Below, one piece after another: positions 46,166 to 51,751 of a stretch of DNA of 51,751 nucleotides. The notes below the pieces were generated by a model. The model had not been told where the DNA came from and made no database searches. It saw only the letters and a program-made list of their open reading frames with translations. Each line of letters opens with the position of its first letter. Within the stretch, counting starts at the first letter, position 1. The stretch covers positions 1-51,751 of the forward strand of contig NZ_JAUSBX010000147.1 in the NCBI RefSeq assembly GCF_030651835.1, written 5' to 3'. The translations under genes were made by a program, and so were the position numbers. This DNA comes from Methylicorpusculum sp. GTDB lineage: Bacteria; Pseudomonadota; Gammaproteobacteria; Methylococcales; Methylomonadaceae.

Positions 46166-46767
46166 TGGTAATGGATAAGAAAGGCTTGTTAGGGCAATTA
46201 ATTCAGGATTTGTGCTATCTACCGGGAGTCGGGCCAAAATCGGCTCAAAGAATGGCTTTCTATTTGTTGCAGCGCAACAGAGACGGTGCGAAAAGATTGG
46301 CGGAGACTTTGCTCGAGTCTCTTAATAAAGTGACACGTTGTAAAAGTTGCAGAAATTTGACCGATCAAATGATTTGTTCCATCTGCTCGAATCAAGGTCG
46401 AGATCATTCTGTTGTCTGCATCGTTGAAACGCCCGCTGATGTGTGGGCTGTGGATCAGGCGTCTGTATTCGGCGGTGTTTTTTTTGTGCTTCATGGCCAT
46501 TTATCGCCGCTGGATGGCATCGGTCCGGATGAGCTGGGCTTGGACCTGCTAGAGCAAAGATTGGAAAATAAAGAAATCAAAGAAATTATTTTGGCGACTA
46601 ACTCTACCGTAGAAGGAGAGGCGACGGCGCAGTTAATTTCAGAAATCGCAAAAAGATCCCATGTTCGGGCCAGCAGGATAGCTCATGGTGTTCCCATGGG
46701 AGGCGAGCTTGAATACATCGATAGCAGTACTTTGACCCACGCATTTAAAGGGCGCAAGCCGATATAA
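46165..46767 (+). CDS. recR: Recombination mediator RecR
   Basis: RecR, with RecF and RecO, loads RecA at gaps. The 200-residue protein has an N-terminal helix-hairpin-helix (YLPGVGPKSAQRMAFY), a C4 zinc finger with C59, C62, C71 and C74, and a Toprim domain (about 80-175) with the acidic VCIVETPADVWAV. Start is the ATG overlapping the ybaB stop, or the ATG at 46171 giving MDKKG. Confidence 0.95.
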   Translation: MVMDKKGLLGQLIQDLCYLPGVGPKSAQRMAFYLLQRNRDGAKRLAETLLESLNKVTRCKSCRNLTDQMICSICSNQGRDHSVVCIVETPADVWAVDQASVFGGVFFVLHGHLSPLDGIGPDELGLDLLEQRLENKEIKEIILATNSTVEGEATAQLISEIAKRSHVRASRIAHGVPMGGELEYIDSSTLTHAFKGRKPI

Positions 46768-46785
46768 AAAATAGAGGGGGAAACA

Positions 46786-47124
46786 ATGACCGATTGTATC
46801 TTTTGTAAAATGGTCTCTGGCGAAATAAAGCCGGATATTGTCTATGAAAACGAGCAGGTATTAGCCTTCAGAGACATTAATCCACAGGCGCCTGTTCATA
46901 TATTGGTCATTCCAAAGGCGCATATCAGCACGTTAAACGATCTTCATGATGTGTCTCTTGCAGGGCATTTACTGCAGGCAGTTACCAAAATTGCTGCTCA
47001 GGAAGGGTTAGCAGATGATGGTTATCGAACAGTAATAAACTGTAACGAGCAGGGTGGCCAGGAGGTCTTTCATTTGCACTTACATGTGCTGGGTCGGCGG
47101 CAGATGCGCTGGCCTCCCGGCTAG
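46786..47124 (+). CDS. hinT: HIT-family purine nucleoside phosphoramidase
   Basis: The 112-residue protein is a HinT-type HIT protein with the triad H96-x-H98-x-H100 in FHLHLHVLG and the N-terminal CIFCKMVSGEI. These enzymes split AMP-lysine and similar phosphoramidates. GGGGG ten bases before the start and a gap of 18 bases from recR suggest one operon. A TAATAAG/CTTATTA hairpin follows at 47126-47143 but lacks a T run. Confidence 0.9.
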   Translation: MTDCIFCKMVSGEIKPDIVYENEQVLAFRDINPQAPVHILVIPKAHISTLNDLHDVSLAGHLLQAVTKIAAQEGLADDGYRTVINCNEQGGQEVFHLHLHVLGRRQMRWPPG

Positions 47125-47345
47125 CTAATAAGGCGGCTTATTAACCGGATGTTGCTGATCCTTCCTGAGAAGTGGGGCGGCTTCTGGTTTGCTGCTATGC
47201 AAATTATGATTGTGTGCGGTTAATCCTGAATAGTGCAATTCGTGGCCCAAATGATTGCTCTATAGTAGCCGCCGAGTGGCTCATTTTTCGCAAAAAAACC
47301 TATTCCCATTCAAGAAATCACTTGCATAAAGATTGCCTTTTTTTA

Positions 47346-48227
47346 TCAGGCCAGCGTCATCTTTTCTCTAAGCTTTAAAAAACGCTGATAGCGGCTCGCA
47401 GAAATATCACCTTTTTCAATGGCCACACGGATCGCGCAGCCTTTGTCTTTATCGTGTCTACAGTCGTTGAATTGGCATTGGTCAATGTATGGCTGAAAGT
47501 CCCTGAAACCATAAGCCAAATGTCTTTCCGTCAACCCTGCCAGTCCGAAGATGGCTACGCCCGGACTATCGATGAGATCGCCGCCGCCCGGCAGGTGATA
47601 AAGCGTAGCTGCTGTTGTGGTATGGCGACCGTGCCGGGTGGTTTCTGAAAGCGTTTTGGTTTTTAGATCCAGGTCGGGAATGAGTGTTTTGGTTAAAGAC
47701 GATTTGCCGACTCCCGATTGGCCGGCCAGAATGCTGGTTTGGTCTTTAAGTGCTGAATTAAGGCTATCCAACCCCCGATGGTCATAGGTACTGACCGTAT
47801 AAAAAGGGTAACCGAGTCGGCTGTAAATATCGAGTTCAGCTAGCAAGGCTTCGGGCAGTGCAAGGTCGATTTTATTAAGGATGATAGCTGCGTCAATGTC
47901 TCTGTTTTCACACACGGCGAGATATTGATCGATTAATAGAAAATCGCAAAAAGGCTCAACGGCCACGACAACAAAAACTCTGTCGATATTCGCCGCTACC
48001 GGACGGATCTTTCCATTACTGGACGGGCGAATCAGCAAAGAACGCCTGGGCAATATTTCTTCAATACTGCCTTGATCAGGTGAACTTAAACGCCATAGAA
48101 CACGATCGCCGACCGCGACTGTTTCCAGTTTTCGTCGCGGTTGGCAAAGAATGATTGTGTCATTGTATTGAACCGCAATGCCTTGGCCCAAGTGCGATAT
48201 GACCAGGCCTTCAATCAATTCATTCAT
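47346..48227 (-). CDS. rsgA: Ribosome small subunit GTPase RsgA
   Basis: RsgA tests 30S maturation and releases RbfA. The 293-residue protein shows the circularly permuted GTPase order: an N-terminal OB fold (1-65), G4 ILNKIDL, then G1 GQSGVGKSS, then G3 DSPG, and a C-terminal zinc knuckle with C-x5-C-x-H-x5-C in CQFNDCRHDKDKGC. Length fits (bacterial 290-350). It starts inside the last bases of the M48 protease gene (ATGA overlap), so the protease and RsgA are co-transcribed, protease first. The 221-bp gap to hinT has no gene. Confidence 0.95.
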   Translation of the reverse strand: MNELIEGLVISHLGQGIAVQYNDTIILCQPRRKLETVAVGDRVLWRLSSPDQGSIEEILPRRSLLIRPSSNGKIRPVAANIDRVFVVVAVEPFCDFLLIDQYLAVCENRDIDAAIILNKIDLALPEALLAELDIYSRLGYPFYTVSTYDHRGLDSLNSALKDQTSILAGQSGVGKSSLTKTLIPDLDLKTKTLSETTRHGRHTTTAATLYHLPGGGDLIDSPGVAIFGLAGLTERHLAYGFRDFQPYIDQCQFNDCRHDKDKGCAIRVAIEKGDISASRYQRFLKLREKMTLA

Positions 48228-49474
48228 GTGGTTTGCATTTTTGATTCCAGATGCCCTATTCGAACGGCGGCAGGGGGGTGGCTGTAGTGGAACGCAGAAT
48301 ACAAAGGATCAGGCGTTAAAGTGCTGGCATTTTCCTCATATAATTTAACCAGGCCGCTGATCATTTTTGAAGCTTTGGCATTGTTTGCAGCAAAGTCATC
48401 GGCTTCAAATTCAAATTTTCGTTGGAAATAAGCACTGATGGGTTGCATGAACGGAGTAAAAGCAGGTGATACCATCGTGAACAGCAACAGAGCTGCCGCA
48501 TTGGATGGCTGGCTAACGCCCAGCCCATTAAAAAACCATTCCTGATGGATGATCCAGCCTAAAATGGCAAAGCTGATCAAGCTCATGATTGCACTGGCAA
48601 TCAGCATTTTAATCACATGTTTGCATTTGAAATGGCCCAATTCGTGAGCCAAAACCGCCTCAAGTTCCTCATCGTCCAGGGATTTAACGAGCGTATCGAA
48701 AAATACGATCCGCTTGTTGTTGCCCAGGCCGGTAAAATAAGCATTGCCGTGCCCTGAACGCTTGGAGCCATCCATGATAAAGATGCCTTTGCTGTTGAAG
48801 CCGCAACGCGCTAACAAACCTTGTATGCGATCTTTCAGTACACCTTCTTCCATCGGGGTGAAAGTATTGAACAACGGGGCTATTACAGTTGGAAAAAGCC
48901 AGCTCATCAACAAGGAAACGGACATCAAAACCGCCCAGGCCCAGATCCACCAGTTATCTCCGATTGATTCCATGATCCATAAAATCAGGGCTAACAGCGG
49001 TAAGCCGATAGCCGCCATCAAGCCCAGTTGCAAGAACTGATCTTTGACGAATTGCTGGGTGGTGCTTTTGTTGAAACCGTATTTTTCTTCAATAACAAAA
49101 GTTTGATAGAGGTGTGTAGGCAGTTCTATCAGCGTCATGACCAGGATAATGCTGGCGATAGCGCAAAGATCCGCCACTAAAGGCGATAGGCCCGTGGCTT
49201 GCCAGGTTTCAAAGGCAAAACCGATGCCGCCGCCAAGAGTCAAAGCTAAAAGCAAGATCAGGCCAATGATGCTGTCGATTCGGCCCAATTTGCCTTTGTC
49301 GATTGTATAATCGGCTGCTTTTTGATGGGCTTCCAGCGATACACGCGCTTTGAACGCATCAGGAACCGCAGCGCGATGCTGTAAAACATGAGACGCTTGA
49401 CGTTCTGCCAACCAGAACTGGATTGCGTAAGACACGGCCAACGCAAATAAAAAAATAAGGGTAAAAGTATTCAT
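48224..49474 (-). CDS. M48 family zinc metalloprotease, Ste24/CAAX-protease type
   Basis: The 416-residue inner membrane protein has the metalloprotease motif HELGH (277-281) and another Zn ligand Glu in KFEFEADDFA. About seven hydrophobic spans are visible, and the sequence is close to bacterial Ste24 homologues, including the N-terminal peptidase domain VSLEAHQKAADYTIDKGKLG. In bacteria the substrates are unknown, and no prenylated proteins are expected. The gene is divergent from orn with 89 bases between start codons. In several gammaproteobacteria the M48 gene, rsgA and orn lie together. Confidence 0.93.
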   Translation of the reverse strand: MNTFTLIFLFALAVSYAIQFWLAERQASHVLQHRAAVPDAFKARVSLEAHQKAADYTIDKGKLGRIDSIIGLILLLALTLGGGIGFAFETWQATGLSPLVADLCAIASIILVMTLIELPTHLYQTFVIEEKYGFNKSTTQQFVKDQFLQLGLMAAIGLPLLALILWIMESIGDNWWIWAWAVLMSVSLLMSWLFPTVIAPLFNTFTPMEEGVLKDRIQGLLARCGFNSKGIFIMDGSKRSGHGNAYFTGLGNNKRIVFFDTLVKSLDDEELEAVLAHELGHFKCKHVIKMLIASAIMSLISFAILGWIIHQEWFFNGLGVSQPSNAAALLLFTMVSPAFTPFMQPISAYFQRKFEFEADDFAANNAKASKMISGLVKLYEENASTLTPDPLYSAFHYSHPPAAVRIGHLESKMQTT

Positions 49475-49563
49475 CGTAATTTGTGCCCGATGTTAAGAAA
49501 TAGCCATAAATAACCGCCAATGCTACACTAAGTGCAATTTTTATCATACTATGGAAACGAACA

Positions 49564-50109
49564 ATGGCAATGGACTCATCACATTTGATTTGGATTGATC
49601 TGGAAATGACCGGGCTTGATCCGGACCGTGACTTAATCATCGAAATAGCCACAATCGTAACGGATAAAGACCTTAATATACTGGCAGAAGGCCCTGTGAT
49701 GGCAGTCCATCAGTCCGACGCAGCTTTGGCGGGAATGGATGAATGGAATCAAGCGCACCACGGCGCGTCAGGTCTCATTGAGCGGGTAAGGTCCTCTAGC
49801 GTCAATGATGCTGAAGCAGAGTCAAGAACACTGGCGTTTTTGAAAGAATGGGTGCCGGAAAAGACGTCCCCGATGTGTGGTAACAGTATTGGTCAGGACC
49901 GGCGTTTTCTATGCCGGTATATGCCGCAATTAGAGGCGTTTTTTCATTACCGGAATTTGGATGTTTCAACACTCAAGGAACTTGCCGCCCGTTGGGCGCC
50001 TCACTTAAAAGACGGCTTTGCCAAGAAAGCAGCGCACAGAGCCTTGGATGATATTGTTGAATCGGTTGAAGAGTTACGTTTCTACCGCACACATTTCATT
50101 AAGTTCTGA
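49564..50109 (+). CDS. orn: Oligoribonuclease
   Basis: Orn degrades short RNA pieces and linear di-GMP into mononucleotides. The 181-residue DEDD exonuclease has D12 and E14 in [12 protein letters not shown] and a later D-H-x4-D set in AAHRALDDI. Length and N-terminus match the family. It uses the ATG at 49564 or the second Met at 49570. It is a single gene with a small possible hairpin (GGCAC.../...GTGCC, 50148-50189) downstream and a short gap to serS. Confidence 0.95.
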   Translation: MAMDSSHLIWIDLEMTGLDPDRDLIIEIATIVTDKDLNILAEGPVMAVHQSDAALAGMDEWNQAHHGASGLIERVRSSSVNDAEAESRTLAFLKEWVPEKTSPMCGNSIGQDRRFLCRYMPQLEAFFHYRNLDVSTLKELAARWAPHLKDGFAKKAAHRALDDIVESVEELRFYRTHFIKF

Positions 50110-50250
50110 CCCTACCCGGCTCCATTCAATTTGTTCAAAATAAAAATGGCACGCACTAATCCAAGTCGTTAGTTTGATTTGGATGTGCCTGACTGATTCC
50201 AGGAAATCCGACCTCGTCGTTTAACTCAACTTTAAAGGTAAACAATCACT

Positions 50251-51525
50251 ATGCTAGATCCGCGTTTATTTAGATCCGATCTTGATTATATTCGCCAGCA
50301 ATTAGATCGCCGTTCGTTTCAATTCGATACCGATGGCTACGTCAAATTGGAAGCACAGCGAAAAGATATTCAAGTCAAAACGCAAGATTTACAAAATGAG
50401 CGTAATAACCGGTCAAAATTGATTGGTCATGCGAAAGCCAGTGGACAAGACATCCAGCCTCTACTCGATCAGGTTCAAAATTTGGGCGATCAGCTTAAAG
50501 AAGCTGAAAATGAGCTGGCTGCAGTTCAAGCGCAATTGTCAGAAATCATGGAGGGGATTCCTAATATTTTGGATGACTCGGTTCCCGCAGGACGCAGCGA
50601 AGAAGCGAACCAGGAGATATACAAATGGGGTCAAAAAAAGGATTTCACGTTTCAACCCAAAGATCATGTTGAATTGGGTGCTATCGATAAAGGCATGGAC
50701 TTTGAGCTGGGCGTTAAAATTGCCAGTGCGCGTTTTGTTGTCTTAAAAGGACCTCTGGCACGATTGCAGCGTGCGATTATTCAACTGATGCTGGATACGC
50801 ACACGGCAGAACACGGTTATATGGAAACTTATGTTCCTTACCTTGCCAATGCAGCTACTTTGAGGGGAACCGGGCAGTTGCCTAAATTCGAACAGGATTT
50901 GTTTAAAGTGAATAACGATCCTGCTTTTTATTTGATCCCTACGGCTGAAGTACCTGTGACCAATATTGTCAGGGACGAAATTGTTGAGGCGAAAGAACTC
51001 CCGTTGAAATTCGTTTGTCATACCCCCTGTTTTCGAAGCGAGGCGGGAGCTTACGGCAAAGACGTTAAGGGCATGATTCGCCAGCATCAATTTGAGAAAG
51101 TTGAATTGGTCCAAATCGTCAAGCCCGAAGATTCCGCTGCAGCGCATGAGCAGTTGACCTTGCATGCAGAAGCCATTCTTAAAAAACTCAATCTGCCTTA
51201 TCGTAAAGTATTGCTGTGTGCCGGTGATACCGGGTTTTCCTCAGCAAAAACATACGATCTGGAAGTCTGGCTGCCAGGTCAAAATACGTACCGGGAAATA
51301 TCATCCTGCAGTAATTTTAAGGATTTTCAGGCAAGAAGGCTTCAGGCGAGGTGGCGTAATCCAGAAACAGGTAAGCCTGAGTTGCTGCACACCCTGAATG
51401 GATCCGGACTTGCTGCCGGGCGGACCTTGATAGCCGTGATGGAAAACTATCAGGACGAACAAGGCCGTATTCATATTCCCGAAGCCTTAATTCCCAACAT
51501 GGGTGGCTTACAGGTTATAGGCTGA
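50251..51525 (+). CDS. serS: Seryl-tRNA synthetase
   Basis: This enzyme charges tRNA-Ser and tRNA-Sec. The 424-residue protein has the N-terminal coiled-coil arm (about 28-105) that binds the long variable arm of tRNA-Ser and a class II catalytic core with motif 2 [20 protein letters not shown] (about 271-291) and motif 3 [17 protein letters not shown]. The length is usual. It has a TATA-rich upstream region but no clear promoter. The 121-bp repeat lies downstream. Confidence 0.97.
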   Translation: MLDPRLFRSDLDYIRQQLDRRSFQFDTDGYVKLEAQRKDIQVKTQDLQNERNNRSKLIGHAKASGQDIQPLLDQVQNLGDQLKEAENELAAVQAQLSEIMEGIPNILDDSVPAGRSEEANQEIYKWGQKKDFTFQPKDHVELGAIDKGMDFELGVKIASARFVVLKGPLARLQRAIIQLMLDTHTAEHGYMETYVPYLANAATLRGTGQLPKFEQDLFKVNNDPAFYLIPTAEVPVTNIVRDEIVEAKELPLKFVCHTPCFRSEAGAYGKDVKGMIRQHQFEKVELVQIVKPEDSAAAHEQLTLHAEAILKKLNLPYRKVLLCAGDTGFSSAKTYDLEVWLPGQNTYREISSCSNFKDFQARRLQARWRNPETGKPELLHTLNGSGLAAGRTLIAVMENYQDEQGRIHIPEALIPNMGGLQVIG

Positions 51526-51616
51526 TTCGCCCTTGCCGAACCGGAATTCCGTTATGTTAAGCCTCATATGGCCGGTTTTCCAGCATAGCGCTGTATACAT
51601 AACTACAAAAGTAACT

Positions 51617-51737
51617 ACTCGCCCGCTTGAAATAGAAGGTGTAGGTGATTGATTGAAAAGGCTTCTGCAACAGGGATGTTGCAGAGAGCTACAAGGATGT
51701 ATTCATGCGTCCTTTGAAATCAAGCACCTACACCCAA
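51617..51737 (-). repeat. 121-bp interspersed palindromic repeat, copy C
   Basis: This copy, 121 bp like copy A at 2495 and in the reverse orientation, opens with ACTCGCCCGCTTG on the plus strand and ends in CACCTACACCCAAT. The inner region includes a perfect hairpin CTGCAACA/TGTTGCAG (51665-51684, loop GGGA on the plus strand). The core is at 51660-51712. Its far flank continues past the window, so it could not be checked for a target duplication. Confidence 0.85.
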
Positions 51738-51751
51738 TAAAATAGGAAGGG

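Noticed and set aside
1-51751. IS elements, CRISPR arrays, tRNA genes and toxin-antitoxin pairs
   Set aside because: I scanned for transposase-like proteins, regularly spaced direct repeats, tRNA T-loop patterns and small gene pairs and found nothing convincing. The repeats here are dispersed and palindromic, not spaced arrays.

Overview
The window is a 51.75 kb piece of chromosome from a gammaproteobacterium. The evidence is the gene content and order: efp with epmB and epmA, cysG next to a tusA-like gene, rppH, cpdA, argA, bamA-skp-fabZ-lpxA-rnhB-dnaE, rne back to back with rluC, ffs-dnaX-ybaB-recR, and orn beside rsgA. The protein sequences and the abundance of palindromic repeats in the gaps remind me of aerobic methanotrophs (Methylococcales such as Methylobacter or Methylomonas). 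That is a judgement from resemblance only, because no methane or methanol oxidation gene lies in the window.

Layout. 1-5450: a structured repeat, a small Rieske protein, a Slp-like lipoprotein, an AEC transporter, a BamE-like lipoprotein, a 5'-nucleotidase and a 516-residue protein I do not recognise. 5534-8173: elongation factor P with two of its lysine-modifying enzymes. 8296-15430: a small cytochrome c, a WD40 lipoprotein, siroheme synthase, a TusA-like protein, a HAD phosphatase, RppH, cAMP phosphodiesterase and ArgA. 15567-20195: a Ser/Thr kinase gene bracketed by inverted copies of one repeat family, then a four-PAS SpoIIE-type phosphatase. 20511-26302: a TrkA/TrkH potassium system, glyoxalase I, ASCH and GIY-YIG proteins, a TruC-like synthase and ArgG. 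26721-36088: an unknown two-span membrane protein, then the envelope and lipid A cluster running into dnaE. 36264-43923: rne, rluC, a HAD phosphatase, an S49 peptidase, and a PepSY / response regulator / histidine kinase cluster. 43924-51525: 4.5S RNA, dnaX-ybaB-recR, a HIT protein, rsgA with an M48 protease, orn and serS.

How the genes work together. Most are housekeeping genes for translation, replication and repair, envelope biogenesis, RNA turnover and arginine synthesis. The less ordinary parts are the kinase/phosphatase region, the envelope cluster that lacks lpxD, lpxB and rseP, and the rnhB gene, which has no ATG, GTG or TTG start that would include its first catalytic Asp.

The strongest unexplained signal is in the gaps. 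At least three families of interspersed palindromic repeats are present: a 121-bp family with three copies, a 160-212 bp family with three copies and terminal inverted repeats, and singletons. They share a core of about 50 nt while their outer arms differ. I see no IS element, transposase, CRISPR array, tRNA or rRNA.
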